DNA of 64,000 nucleotides from Paraburkholderia hiiakae (lineage in GTDB: Bacteria; Pseudomonadota; Gammaproteobacteria; Burkholderiales; Burkholderiaceae): NCBI RefSeq assembly GCF_904848665.1, contig NZ_CAJHCQ010000003.1, positions 62,001-126,000 on the forward strand, written 5' to 3'. The notes under the pieces are model-generated. The model was not told the origin of the DNA. It searched no databases and saw nothing but the letters and a program-made list of their open reading frames with translations. The first letter of the stretch is position 1, and every line of letters starts with the position of its first letter. Positions 44,462-53,318 of this stretch are shown here, one piece after another. Position numbers and translations under genes: made by a program.

Positions 44462-46303
44462 ATGCCTTCCAATTTTGCACGTTACCTTACGTTCGTCTTG
44501 CTGGCCCTCGCGCTGACGCTGCCCTATGCGGTCGTCAGCCACACGTATCCGATTCCCACGTTCTACGCGGAATTCGTTGCGCTGACACTTTATGTACTGA
44601 TGGGGGCCGCGACGCTGCTGCTCGTTCGCCCGGCACGCTCGGGCGAGGGCTTCGCATCGCCCGCGGTCGCGCTCGTGCCGCTTTTCTTCGGCCTGCTGCT
44701 GATCGTGCAGACGTTCGCCTTGCCACTTGCCGAGCCCTCGATGAACTGGCTCGGTGCAGGCTATCTGCTCGCCGCCTTCCTGGCGACGCACGCGGGCTAC
44801 ACCATCACGCGCGCGCGCCTCATGCAGTCGGCGCTCGTGTGGGGGGCGTTCGCGCTGCAGTTCGGCGGCCTCTTCGCCGTGTTCAGCCAGGTGATCCAGC
44901 TCTTTCACCTGGAAACGAAGGTCACGCCGCTCGTGGTCGCGTACAACGTGACCGTGGAGCGCCGGCCGTTCGGCAACATGGCACAGGCCAATCACCTGGC
45001 CACGTATATCGCCTTCGCGATGGCGGGTGCGATGTACCTCGCGCTTACGCGGCGTCTGAACATCTTGCTCTGGGGCGTGTTGACCGCGATCTATTCAGGT
45101 GGCCTCGCGCTCACGGTATCGCGCGGGCCATGGCTGCAGATGGGCGTGATTTTCGTCGCGGGGCTGTGGATCGCGCTCACGGGCTGCCGCAGCGAAGCAG
45201 GCGAGGGGCGTAGCGTGGGCGCGGAAGGCCTGACATCGGTGGCGGGCTCGGGTCGGAAGGGCGGCGGCGTGCGCGCCTGGATCATCCCGGTCGTGCTCGT
45301 GCTGATCTTTTTCGGCATGAATGCGTTCGTGCGCTGGGCCAACATCCACTACGGCCTGGACCTTGCACAGTCGGCCGCTGAGCGCATGAAGGACGCGAGC
45401 CAGATCGCGCCGCGTCTCGCGCTGTGGCGCTACGGCTGGACGATGTTCAAGTCGCATCCGGTGCTGGGCGTCGGCTGGGGCGATTTTCCAGTGCATCAGT
45501 TCGAGTTGGTCCGCTCGCTTGGCGGCGTCGAGATCGCCAATAACGCGCACGATATCTTCCTCGACCTGCTTGCGAAGACCGGGATCGTCGGCCTTGCGAT
45601 CGTCGTGATCGGGCTCGTCGCGTGGTTCGTGCGCGGGCTGCGCGCGCCGCACACCGCAGAGCGCGTGTTCGGCTTCATGCTGATCGGCGTGCTCGTCATG
45701 CATGCGCTCGTCGAATATCCGCAGCAGTACATGTTCTTTCTGCTGCCGGCGATGTTCGTTTTTGGCCTGCTGGAGACGAAGCCGCTGCGCATCGTGCCGT
45801 CGCGCGTCTCGCTCGGCGTGTATGCGGTGGTCGCGCTCGGCGGCGTCGCGGCGCTGTACCCGGTTCTGCGCGACTACAACCGCGCCGAGGTGCTCTATTA
45901 CGGACAGCATCCGGCGCGCGACTACGGCGACGACCCTTCACGCCTGTTCGGCGCCTGGGGGGACTACGGCATGGCGACGCTGTTGCCCATGAACGCCGCG
46001 AGCCTTTCGAGCAAGCTTTACGCGCACCAGCGCGCCATCGCGCTGCTGCCCGGCGAGACGGTACTGCGCCGCTACGCCGTTTTGCAGGCGCTGGATGGCG
46101 ATACGGCGGGCGCATCCGATACGGTGGAGCGCCTGCGCATTTTCGCCACGGAGTTACACGACTGGTCGACTCAGCTCGCTTCGCTCTACGGCCTGCTCGA
46201 CGAGCAGCCCACGCTTGCGGACTTCAAGGCGCAACTCGTCAAGAAATACGGGACGCCGGCGAAGTCGATCGAAGAAGACGACGAGGACGATTCGGACGAT
46301 TGA
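44462..46303 (+). CDS. pglL: PglL-family protein O-oligosaccharyltransferase
   Basis: The enzyme moves lipid-linked glycan onto Ser/Thr of exported proteins, typically pilins, in the periplasm. The 613-residue protein has about 12 hydrophobic segments. It has the PglL_A signature FGNMAQANHLATY (His178) and a Wzy_C/O-antigen-ligase part with LWRYGWTMFKSHPVLGVGWG and NNAHDIFLDLLAKTG (His363, the expected catalytic-loop histidine). A soluble C-terminal domain ends in an Asp/Glu-rich tail (EEDDEDDSDD). Its position directly after a pilin gene argues for a protein target rather than O-antigen. WaaL-type ligases are the alternative, but the N-terminal signature favours PglL. Confidence 0.87.
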   Translation: MPSNFARYLTFVLLALALTLPYAVVSHTYPIPTFYAEFVALTLYVLMGAATLLLVRPARSGEGFASPAVALVPLFFGLLLIVQTFALPLAEPSMNWLGAGYLLAAFLATHAGYTITRARLMQSALVWGAFALQFGGLFAVFSQVIQLFHLETKVTPLVVAYNVTVERRPFGNMAQANHLATYIAFAMAGAMYLALTRRLNILLWGVLTAIYSGGLALTVSRGPWLQMGVIFVAGLWIALTGCRSEAGEGRSVGAEGLTSVAGSGRKGGGVRAWIIPVVLVLIFFGMNAFVRWANIHYGLDLAQSAAERMKDASQIAPRLALWRYGWTMFKSHPVLGVGWGDFPVHQFELVRSLGGVEIANNAHDIFLDLLAKTGIVGLAIVVIGLVAWFVRGLRAPHTAERVFGFMLIGVLVMHALVEYPQQYMFFLLPAMFVFGLLETKPLRIVPSRVSLGVYAVVALGGVAALYPVLRDYNRAEVLYYGQHPARDYGDDPSRLFGAWGDYGMATLLPMNAASLSSKLYAHQRAIALLPGETVLRRYAVLQALDGDTAGASDTVERLRIFATELHDWSTQLASLYGLLDEQPTLADFKAQLVKKYGTPAKSIEEDDEDDSDD

Positions 46304-46365
46304 GCGTCATGGTTCGTGCATGAAGCGGCGGCTCGCCGCCGAGTTCTGCGCCGCACCGTTGGTAA

Positions 46366-46716
46366 TCAAAGCTCGGAGTATTTCGCGGCGGTGCCTTTCG
46401 CCTTCTCCACGGGGTAGCGCTGGGCGTTCAGCTTGAGCTTTTCGGCTGCCGCATCGACCAGATCGATCCCCGCGGTATGCGCGACCAGCAGAAGGTAGAT
46501 GAACACGTCCGCGCATTCGTGCTTGAGGTGCGTGAGTTGCGCGGGATCGGCGAGCAGGGCGTCGATCTGCGCGTCGGTCTTCCACTGCACCGTTTCCAGC
46601 AGCTCGCCTGCCTCGATGCTCGTGGAGACGATCAGGTTGCGCAACGTGTGAAACTGTTTCCAGTCGCGCTCGTCCCGGAAGGCCAGAACCTGCGCGCGCA
46701 GTTCGTCGAGAGTCAT
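46366..46716 (-). CDS. MazG-like nucleotide pyrophosphohydrolase
   Basis: The 116-residue all-helical protein has the MazG/dCTPase pattern of acidic metal ligands: EAGELLETVQW followed about 35 residues later by HECADVFIYLLLVAH (ExxD). Such enzymes split non-canonical or excess nucleoside triphosphates into monophosphate and pyrophosphate. The ATG at 46716 (MTLDELRAQVLAFRDERDW) is the family-like start and lies only four bases from the moaC stop, so the two genes are cotranscribed. It is convergent with pglL. Confidence 0.9.
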   Translation of the reverse strand: MTLDELRAQVLAFRDERDWKQFHTLRNLIVSTSIEAGELLETVQWKTDAQIDALLADPAQLTHLKHECADVFIYLLLVAHTAGIDLVDAAAEKLKLNAQRYPVEKAKGTAAKYSEL

Positions 46717-46720
46717 GGCT

Positions 46721-47200
46721 TCAACGCTCCGCCACCCAATCCCCCGACTTCCCGCCGTGCTTCTCCAGCACGCGCACATCGGTGATCGTCATGCCGCGGT
46801 CCACCGCCTTGCACATGTCGTAGACGGTCAGCAGTCCGACCTGCACGGCGGTCAGCGCTTCCATCTCCACGCCCGTGCGGCCGAGCGTTTCCACCTGCGC
46901 CGTGCAGTGGACGCCAGGCAGCGCTTCGTCGAGCGCGAAGTCCACTTTCACGCGCGTGATCGCGAGCGGGTGGCACAGCGGAATCAGATCCGAGGTGCGC
47001 TTCGCCCCCTGGATCGCGGCGATGCGCGCAACGCCGATCACGTCGCCTTTTTTCGCGTGGCCGTCGCGGATCAGCGCGAAGGTTCCCGGCAGCATGCGGA
47101 TCGTCCCGCTCGCGAGCGCAATGCGCTTCGTCTCTGCCTTGCCGCCAACGTCGACCATATGGGCGTCGCCGGCTGCGTCGAAATGCGTGAGTTCAGGCAT
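46721..47200 (-). CDS. moaC: Cyclic pyranopterin monophosphate synthase accessory enzyme MoaC
   Basis: MoaC converts 3',8-cyclo-GTP to cyclic pyranopterin monophosphate in molybdenum cofactor synthesis. The 159-residue protein has the family motifs [29 protein letters not shown] and [20 protein letters not shown] followed by MCKAVDRGM with the catalytic Asp/Lys pair. The length is standard. It is the first gene of a two-gene operon with the MazG-like gene. No other moa genes are in the window. Confidence 0.97.
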   Translation of the reverse strand: MPELTHFDAAGDAHMVDVGGKAETKRIALASGTIRMLPGTFALIRDGHAKKGDVIGVARIAAIQGAKRTSDLIPLCHPLAITRVKVDFALDEALPGVHCTAQVETLGRTGVEMEALTAVQVGLLTVYDMCKAVDRGMTITDVRVLEKHGGKSGDWVAER

Positions 47201-47384
47201 GGTGGGTTCTTCCTTGAGGGGTACCTATCTTAACAGTGCGGCAAGCAGCGTTTTCTGCGTGTCTTGCCGGGTCGCAAGGGTTGTAAGGCGGGCTACAATC
47301 ATTCGGTTAGCACTCGCGAGCGCAGGCGGTCCGCACTGGGCGCGCCGCCGCGCCAGTGTTCCGCATTCCCCGATCCTGTCATCA

Positions 47385-49184
47385 ATGCGTCTGAAACGAC
47401 TGCTTGCTGCATGGTTGTGCGCGTCGCTCGCGGCTTCCCCGCAAGCGTACGCGCAGGCGTCGAATGGCGCCGTGCTCAATCTCGGCGCAGCTTCGCCGGC
47501 AGCCACGAAGCCCGGCTCGGCCTCCTCCGGCCGCGCGCCGAATGCACCCAGTGCGGCACCCGCACTCGTCAGCGGCCCGTTCGACGACACTGCAGACCCC
47601 GTCATCCCCGCCTCGATCGCGCAGGGCGTGTTCGGCACATACGGCGGCGCGCAGAGCCGCTTTTCGGCACCAGGCCAATCCGGTGCGTCTTCCTCGAGCG
47701 GCAACGCCAGCGTGCGCCCCCCCGCCTGGGTGCCGCAACTGCCCGATCTCGGCGACGGCTCGGGCGGCGCGCTCACGCCGCAGGCCGAGCGGCGCATCGG
47801 CGAGCGCGTCATGCGCGAGATTCGCCGCGACCCCGACTATATCGGCGACTGGCTCGTGCGCGATTACCTCAATTCAGTCGCCGCGCGCCTCGCGGCGGCC
47901 GCGAGCGCACAGTTCATCGGCGGCTATCGGCCCGACTTCGATCTGTTCGCGATCCGCGACGGCCAGATCAATGCGTTCTCGTTGCCGGGCGGCTTCATCG
48001 GCGTGAACTCGGGGCTCATCGTCGTTACGCAAACGGAATCCGAACTCGCCTCCGTGCTCGGTCACGAGATGGGTCACGTATTGCAGCGGCACATCGCACG
48101 CATGCTTTCAGAGAGCGAGCGCACCGGGCTCGCAGCGCTGGCGGGCGTGCTGTTCGGCATTCTCGCTGGCGTGCTCGCGCATAGCGGCGACCTGGGCGCT
48201 GGGATTGCGCTCGGCAGCCAGGCGTATGCCGTGGACAGCCAGCTGCGTTTCTCGCGCGCCGCGGAGCACGAGGCCGACCGCGTGGGTTTCCAGCTGCTCA
48301 CGGGCGCGGGTTACGACCCGTGGGGCATGGTGGCGTTTTTCGAGCGGCTCGAGCGCGATTCGATGGAAGACACGGGCGTGCCGGCCTACGCCCGCACGCA
48401 CCCGCTCACTGGCGAGCGCATCGCCGACATGCAGGACCGCGCGCGCCGCGCCGCTTACCGGCAGCCGCGCCAGGCACCCGAGTACGGTTTCGTGCGCGCG
48501 CGCGTGCGCGTGCTTCAGGACCGCACGCGCAACGAGTACATCGACGATGTTTCGCGCCTGCGCTCGGAACTCGAGGACCGCACGGCGCTCAACGTCGCCG
48601 CGAACTGGTACGGCATTGCTTACGCGCAAACGCTGCTCGAGCGCTACGACGATGCCACGGCGTCGCTCGCGAACTCGCGCGCGGCGTTCGCGCAGTTCGA
48701 GGCCGCAGACGGCAGCAAAACACGAAACTCGCCGAGTCTCGACGTGCTCGCCGTGGATATCGCGCGCCGCTCGGGCCGCGTCGACGACGCCGTGCGGCTA
48801 GGCGAGGCCGCGCACAAGGCGTGGCCAGGCTCGCACGCGGCCACCGATGCGTTGCTGCAGGCGTTGATCGCGGCGCGCCGCTTCAAGGAGGCGCAGGCGC
48901 TCGCGCGCAGCCAAACCGAGGCCGAACCGCAACAAGACGCATGGTGGCTCTATCTGGCGCAGGCGAGCGCAGGACTCGGCGACGCGCTCACGCAGCATCG
49001 GGCGATGGCGGAGAAGCTCGCGCTCGACGGCGCGTGGCCCTCGGCCATTCGGCAGCTCAGGGAGGCACGCGACATGAAATCGGTGGGCTACTACGATCTG
49101 TCGACCATCGAAGCGCGCCTGCACGACTTCGAGGCGCGCTACAAGCAGGAGCGCGAGGATGAGAAGGATGAGGGCCGCGGCTGA
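47385..49184 (+). CDS. M48-family periplasmic metalloprotease (BepA/YfgC-like)
   Basis: The 599-residue protein begins with a signal peptide (MRLKRLLAAWLCASLAAS, cleavage near AYAQ). A Ser/Ala/Pro/Gly-rich linker (about 25-118) leads to an M48 protease domain with the zinc motif HEMGH (His227, Glu228, His231) and the third-ligand region SRAAEHEADRVGFQ. A helical TPR-like C-terminal half follows. This is the layout of BepA, which checks outer-membrane protein assembly and LptD maturation. The start is the ATG at 47385, because the frame upstream lacks a signal peptide. It is about 110 residues longer than E. coli BepA, mainly in the linker. Confidence 0.92.
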   Translation: MRLKRLLAAWLCASLAASPQAYAQASNGAVLNLGAASPAATKPGSASSGRAPNAPSAAPALVSGPFDDTADPVIPASIAQGVFGTYGGAQSRFSAPGQSGASSSSGNASVRPPAWVPQLPDLGDGSGGALTPQAERRIGERVMREIRRDPDYIGDWLVRDYLNSVAARLAAAASAQFIGGYRPDFDLFAIRDGQINAFSLPGGFIGVNSGLIVVTQTESELASVLGHEMGHVLQRHIARMLSESERTGLAALAGVLFGILAGVLAHSGDLGAGIALGSQAYAVDSQLRFSRAAEHEADRVGFQLLTGAGYDPWGMVAFFERLERDSMEDTGVPAYARTHPLTGERIADMQDRARRAAYRQPRQAPEYGFVRARVRVLQDRTRNEYIDDVSRLRSELEDRTALNVAANWYGIAYAQTLLERYDDATASLANSRAAFAQFEAADGSKTRNSPSLDVLAVDIARRSGRVDDAVRLGEAAHKAWPGSHAATDALLQALIAARRFKEAQALARSQTEAEPQQDAWWLYLAQASAGLGDALTQHRAMAEKLALDGAWPSAIRQLREARDMKSVGYYDLSTIEARLHDFEARYKQEREDEKDEGRG

Positions 49185-49192
49185 GCCGGCAC

Positions 49193-49825
49193 TCAACCTC
49201 TCGAGACTGGCGACGTGCCGCTGGGCTCCGCTGCCTGCGCTTCGCGCTCGGCGAGCGCCGGGCTCGTCACGAAGGCAAAGCGCGCGCCCACGTCGGCGCG
49301 TTTGATCGGCTGCAGCGGCAGCGCGGCGCCGGCGCGCCAGTGGAAGGTGCCGCTGTGGGCGTCGTCCGCGAGCGTGGCGTGGTCGGTGAAGAGGTCGAGG
49401 TCGTGATCGTGCAGCAGCGCCGCGCGCGGCGGCGTGCTCGCATCGGCAAAGATCACGCTGCCCGCTTCGTCGAGGTAGGCGGCCACGGGTTCGAACGCTT
49501 GACCGCCCTGATCGGTGAGCGTCAGCGCGCCATCGCTACCGTCGTGGCCAGCCGCGAGGCGCACGATCCACGGCGTGTATTCGAGTTCGACATACACGCG
49601 CTGCGGCCCGTTCTGGAAGTACCACTGGCCAAATTCATCGCGCTCGTAATTGCGGTTGATGAAGCCGAGCAGGGCTTCGTGGCGGATCGCCGTGCCGGGG
49701 GCGTTCTGTGCCTGGGCGGCCTCGTCGCGCATGCGCCAGTTGCCGCGTGCGTCGAGCAGCAGCCAGCCCGTGCAATGCGGGACGTTGGGCCAGCGCGCGA
49801 GCGCCTGTTTGACGATGTCATCCAT
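49193..49825 (-). CDS. Conserved protein of unknown function, linked to a YheT-like hydrolase
   Basis: The 210-residue soluble protein starts MDDIVKQALARWPNVPHCTGW and contains LLDARGNWRMRDEAAQ, LLGFINRNYERDEFGQWYFQ and VYVELEYTPWIVRL. The pattern is of a regular folded domain that I associate with uncharacterised betaproteobacterial proteins, but I cannot name a function. Its ATG overlaps the stop of the upstream hydrolase gene by 8 bases, so the two are translationally coupled. The last 20 residues are low-complexity. The gene is convergent with the M48 protease gene, 8 bases apart. Confidence 0.8.
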   Translation of the reverse strand: MDDIVKQALARWPNVPHCTGWLLLDARGNWRMRDEAAQAQNAPGTAIRHEALLGFINRNYERDEFGQWYFQNGPQRVYVELEYTPWIVRLAAGHDGSDGALTLTDQGGQAFEPVAAYLDEAGSVIFADASTPPRAALLHDHDLDLFTDHATLADDAHSGTFHWRAGAALPLQPIKRADVGARFAFVTSPALAEREAQAAEPSGTSPVSRG

Positions 49826-50897
49826 GAGAAACGAAAGGCGAGAGATAAGTGAGCACGCGCTGCGCGAGCCAGTCGCTGCGGCCAGGGAACGGTCCGGTCA
49901 TGAAGCCGACGTGGCCGCCGTGCTCGGGCTGATCGAGCTCGACGGCGGCGCTCACTTCGTGGCGCGCGGGCAGCGCTCGGCCCGGCAGGAACGGATCGTT
50001 ACGGGCGTTCAGCACGAGCGTGGGGACGACGATCTCGCCGAGCTTCGGACGGATCGTCGCCTGGGTGTAGTAATCGTGGGTGTCGCGAAAACCGTGCAGC
50101 GGCGCCGTCACGACGTTGTCGAATTCATACATCGTCCGGCTCGCGAGCACGGCTTGTGCGTCGAAGAGACCGGGGTACTGCTCGAGTTTCTGGAGCGCCT
50201 TGACTTTCAACGTCTTCAGGAAGCTGCGCGTGTAGATCATGCCGAAGCCCTGCGTCAGCATCTCGCTGCCCGCATGCACATCGAGCGGCGTGGAGATCGC
50301 GGCGGCGGCCGAGACGATCGCGGCGTCTTCGCGGCGCTGCGCGAGCCAGTGCAGCAGCACGTTGCCGCCGAGCGACACGCCCGCGACGACGAGCGGCCCG
50401 GCGTGGCGGGCGGCGAAGCGGCGCAGGACCCAGTCGACTTCGGCGGCGTCGGCGAGATGGTAGAAGCGCGGCAGCAGGTTCAACGGACCGCTGCAACTGC
50501 GAAAGTGGGGAATCGCCGCGTGCCAGCCGCGGTCGTGCGCCGACGCGGCGAGCGCGCGCGCGTAGTGCGAACTCGAGCCGCCTTCCAGGCCATGAAACAG
50601 CACGAAGAGCGGTGCGCTATGCGCGTTGCGTGAATCCGCGCCGCTGCTCTTGCCGTCCAGCCAGTCCACTTCGATGAAGTCGCCATCCGGCGTGTCCCAT
50701 CGCTCGCGCCGATAGGCGGGCGCGGGCAGGCGCGAGAAGAGCGCCGGCACGATGGTCTGGATGTGCGCACCGGGTAGCCAGAACGGCGCGCGGTAGTCGG
50801 TATCGTAGTTGGCGCCGAGCACGGCAGCCTGAGCCTCGAGCGCGGCGGCGACGCGGGCCGCCTCGCTGGGCTTGCTGGTGTCGTCGGTCGTACTCAT
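49818..50897 (-). CDS. YheT-like alpha/beta hydrolase
   Basis: The 359-residue cytoplasmic protein has the alpha/beta-hydrolase motifs of the YheT group: oxyanion stretch FVLFHGLEGGSSSHYA, nucleophile elbow GVSLGGN (Ser175), the acid in LVLNARNDPFLPG and the histidine in EHGGHVGFMTG. FWLPGAHIQTIVPALF near the N-terminus is also family-typical. I chose the ATG at 50897 (AGGGGG upstream); a longer start would overlap the preceding gene. It sits between the NTF2-like gene (28 bases upstream) and the unknown gene it overlaps. Esterase activity is likely but the substrate is unknown. Confidence 0.9.
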   Translation of the reverse strand: MSTTDDTSKPSEAARVAAALEAQAAVLGANYDTDYRAPFWLPGAHIQTIVPALFSRLPAPAYRRERWDTPDGDFIEVDWLDGKSSGADSRNAHSAPLFVLFHGLEGGSSSHYARALAASAHDRGWHAAIPHFRSCSGPLNLLPRFYHLADAAEVDWVLRRFAARHAGPLVVAGVSLGGNVLLHWLAQRREDAAIVSAAAAISTPLDVHAGSEMLTQGFGMIYTRSFLKTLKVKALQKLEQYPGLFDAQAVLASRTMYEFDNVVTAPLHGFRDTHDYYTQATIRPKLGEIVVPTLVLNARNDPFLPGRALPARHEVSAAVELDQPEHGGHVGFMTGPFPGRSDWLAQRVLTYLSPFVSHG

Positions 50898-50925
50898 GAC
50901 TGCCCCCTGCTTTGCGCCCCTTTTG

Positions 50926-51372
50926 TCAGTGCAGCGCGCCCTGGCCATGGCGCAATTTGGCCGAGAACTGGGTGGCTGCGTCGTCGGGCATGCGGCTCGC
51001 GTGAATGTGTGCGATACGCCACTCGCCGCGCTCGTGAACCATCACATAGGTCGTGAAGACCATGGCGGGAATCGCGCTGGGATCGACCGGACGATGCGCT
51101 TCCACGATCGCGTAGACCACGGTGCCGAGGCTGTCGTACACGCGGATGTCGAGCGGCTCGATCGACACCGGCGCCGCTTCGAGCTGCGCGGCGAGGCCCG
51201 CGCGGATGCTCGACAGGCCGTGAAGGTGCGCGCCTTCCGCGGTGATGCAGCTCACGAATTCTTCATCGATCCACAGACCCATCAAGCTGTCGATGTTGAC
51301 TTCCGCGACGGCCTGATAGTACGCGTTGAGGGTGTCCGCGGCGGCTTCGAAGATGTGGGCAAAACGTGGCAT
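50926..51372 (-). CDS. NTF2-like/SnoaL-fold protein
   Basis: The 148-residue protein has the cone-shaped NTF2-like pattern: an N-terminal helix (AADTLNAYYQAVAEVNIDSL), WIDEEFVSC, and paired strands such as VVYAIVEAHRP and TTYVMVHERGEWRIAHIHAS. The final WRIAHIHAS strand is typical of the DUF4440/SnoaL-like group. Members are small-molecule enzymes or binding proteins, so no reaction can be named. It is the first gene of the three-gene minus-strand unit with the YheT-like hydrolase and the unknown protein. Confidence 0.85.
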   Translation of the reverse strand: MPRFAHIFEAAADTLNAYYQAVAEVNIDSLMGLWIDEEFVSCITAEGAHLHGLSSIRAGLAAQLEAAPVSIEPLDIRVYDSLGTVVYAIVEAHRPVDPSAIPAMVFTTYVMVHERGEWRIAHIHASRMPDDAATQFSAKLRHGQGALH

Positions 51373-51703
51373 GGCTCGTTGGTCTTGTGCGCTCGGTGTT
51401 GCACTCGGCGTGTACCTGGGCGCGGGTTGGCGGATGATCGGTTGCGTCGCTTCGCGTCTGTCGCTGCGCGCGTTTTGCCGCGAGCATGCCGCTTTCGCGA
51501 GACAGGCCTGTGACGTGCTCCGATGTGGCGCTTTGGTCCCTCCCGCGCCTTGTTGCCTCTATTGGGCGCGCGCAACGCGCGTGGCGTCCGTTGCGTGGCG
51601 CACATCCATTCGCGTGCGCGCTATTCTCAGCGTGGCGGGCGGCACATAGCCGCCCAACGCTGGCTGGCGATGTCGGCGGCTTCCTGTCGCTGCCTGGCGG
51701 TTC
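51373..51703. other. 331-base intergenic stretch
   Basis: Open frames here are short, Arg/Cys-rich and lack ribosome-binding sites, so I call none of them. The region should hold the promoter of the NTF2-YheT unit. I see no clear terminator for waaF. Confidence 0.5.
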
Positions 51704-52729
51704 CTAACGCTGCCCGAGCAGCATGCCGCGTAGATCGCCGAAAACTTGCTCCGGGCTCAGTTCGCGCAGGCAGTTTAGATGCCCGAGCGGACACTCGCGC
51801 GCAAAGCAGGGACTACATTCGAGATGCAGCCATTGTACCTTTGCAAGCTCGGACAAGGGCGGCGTGTGGCGCGGATCCGTCGACCCGTAAAGCGCGACGA
51901 GCGGGCGGCGCAGCGCGGCGGCCACGTGCATCAGGCCCGAATCGTTGGTGACCACGGCGTTCGCGCGCGAGATCAGCGCGCACGCTTCGCCGAGCGCGGT
52001 CTGCCCGCACAGGTTGCGCACGTTCGGCGCGCGATCGGCAATGGCCTGGGCTAGCGGGGCGTCCTTCGGCGAGCCGAGCGCGACGATCTGCGTGTACGGG
52101 AACGACTGGCCCACCATCTTCGCGAGCGCCGCGAAATGCTCCGGCGGCCAGCGCTTGGCGGGACCGTACTCGGCGCCGGGGCAGAACACGAGCAGCGGCA
52201 CGCGCGTATCGAGATTGAAGCGCGCCGACACGCGCGACGCCTCGTTCGGGTCCGACTCGAGGCGTGGCATCGGCAGGTCGTCGGGCACGCTCGCGCCGGG
52301 CGCGTAGGCGAGCGCGGCATAGTGCCTGACCATGGGCGGGCGCTCGTCCTTCGGCGGATTCGCATGGCGCACGTTCAAGAGGCCGTAGCGGTTCTCGCCC
52401 GTATAGCCAATGCGCAGCCCGATATTGGCGAGCCACGGGATCAGCGCGGACTTGAGCGAATTGGGCAGCACGTAGGCGGCGTCGTAGCGCTCGGCGCGCA
52501 AATCGCCCGCCAGTTGCCAGCGGCGCAGCAGTTGCAGCTTGCCGTGGCCGAGGTCGGTGGCGTAGACGTCGCGGATCTCGGGCATGCGCTCGAGCACGGG
52601 CGCAACCCAGGTTGGCGCGAGCGCATCGATCTGAATGCGCGGGTGCAGTTTCACGAGCCGCGAAAAAAGCGGCTGCGCCATCAGAGCGTCACCGATCCAG
52701 TTCGGTGCGATTACCAGCGCGCGGCGCAT
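51704..52729 (-). CDS. waaF: ADP-heptose:LPS heptosyltransferase II
   Basis: WaaF adds the second L-glycero-D-manno-heptose to the lipopolysaccharide inner core at the cytoplasmic face of the inner membrane. The 341-residue GT9-family protein starts MRRALVIAPNWIGDALMAQP and has the family motifs VFCPGAEYGPAKRWP, VVTNDSGLMHVAAALRRP and VALYGSTDPRHTPP. CSPCFARECPLGHLNCL near the C-terminus is the cysteine-containing WaaF signature. It is the last gene of the ilvE-zf-CHCC-waaF series. Confidence 0.96.
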   Translation of the reverse strand: MRRALVIAPNWIGDALMAQPLFSRLVKLHPRIQIDALAPTWVAPVLERMPEIRDVYATDLGHGKLQLLRRWQLAGDLRAERYDAAYVLPNSLKSALIPWLANIGLRIGYTGENRYGLLNVRHANPPKDERPPMVRHYAALAYAPGASVPDDLPMPRLESDPNEASRVSARFNLDTRVPLLVFCPGAEYGPAKRWPPEHFAALAKMVGQSFPYTQIVALGSPKDAPLAQAIADRAPNVRNLCGQTALGEACALISRANAVVTNDSGLMHVAAALRRPLVALYGSTDPRHTPPLSELAKVQWLHLECSPCFARECPLGHLNCLRELSPEQVFGDLRGMLLGQR

Positions 52730-53063
52730 TGGGAGTCAGGGTCCGGAGAGGGTAAAGGTTGCACGCGGCTTGACCGTGTTGGGAAATCGGGGCCGGCGCG
52801 TGAAACACAGTTAAGTCAACGAAGCGGTTAGCGTGACGTCCCGCCGGCGTACCGGCGGGCGTTAGCGCAAGATGCGGCCTGGTGCTTCGTGGCGATGTGC
52901 GTAAAGCCCGCGGTGCGCCGCCGTTTTCATGGCGGCGCGCGACGGGCAGTGAAGCACGGTGAATGCCGCACGCGCGAGGTGTCCTCACTCGGCGGCCATG
53001 TCCCGCGAACGAAAATGACGTGAACGCGGCTTCGCGCCGTTCTGGCGCGAGCCTCGCGACGCG
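52730..53063. other. 334-base stretch with a G/C hairpin
   Basis: No gene is supported. A perfect hairpin CCCGCCGG-CGTA-CCGGCGGG lies at 52840-52859 between the zinc-finger gene and waaF. It has no T run on either strand, so it may be a transcript-stabilising or attenuation structure rather than a terminator. Confidence 0.5.
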
Positions 53064-53258
53064 TCAGTGGCCGTGGACGACCTCGCCCGCGCGCAGCTTG
53101 TAACGTGTGCTGCAGTACGGGCACTTCGCTTCGCCGTGCGTCACGTCGAGGAACACGCGCGGGTGGTTGCTCCAGCGCGGCATCGACGGATTCGGACAGT
53201 AAGCGGGCAGATCCTTGGCCGAAAGTTCGACCAGCGGCATTTCCTTAATTTCGCTCAT
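53064..53258 (-). CDS. Zinc-finger (zf-CHCC) domain protein
   Basis: The 64-residue protein has a single CHCC zinc site: Cys21, His32, Cys46 and Cys49 in YCPNPSMPRWSNHPRVFLD and HGEAKCPYCSTRY. The fold is that of the zinc-binding part of mitochondrial complex I subunit NDUFS6. The bacterial function is unclear, though a link to complex I or metal handling has been suggested for the family. It is 60 bases downstream of ilvE and upstream of waaF on the same strand, an order I recall from other Burkholderiales. Confidence 0.92.
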   Translation of the reverse strand: MSEIKEMPLVELSAKDLPAYCPNPSMPRWSNHPRVFLDVTHGEAKCPYCSTRYKLRAGEVVHGH

Positions 53259-53318
53259 GAGGACGATTCTCTGTGTAGCTGTGGGGGCCAGGCGTTGGTT
53301 CGCCCAGACCGTTCTTTC

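Noticed and set aside
46875..47384. In-frame upstream extension of the M48 protease gene
   Set aside because: It overlaps moaC on the other strand and would bury the signal peptide.
51326..51703. Several short frames between the NTF2-like gene and waaF
   Set aside because: All are Arg/Cys/Trp-rich, overlap one another in different frames and lack start signals.
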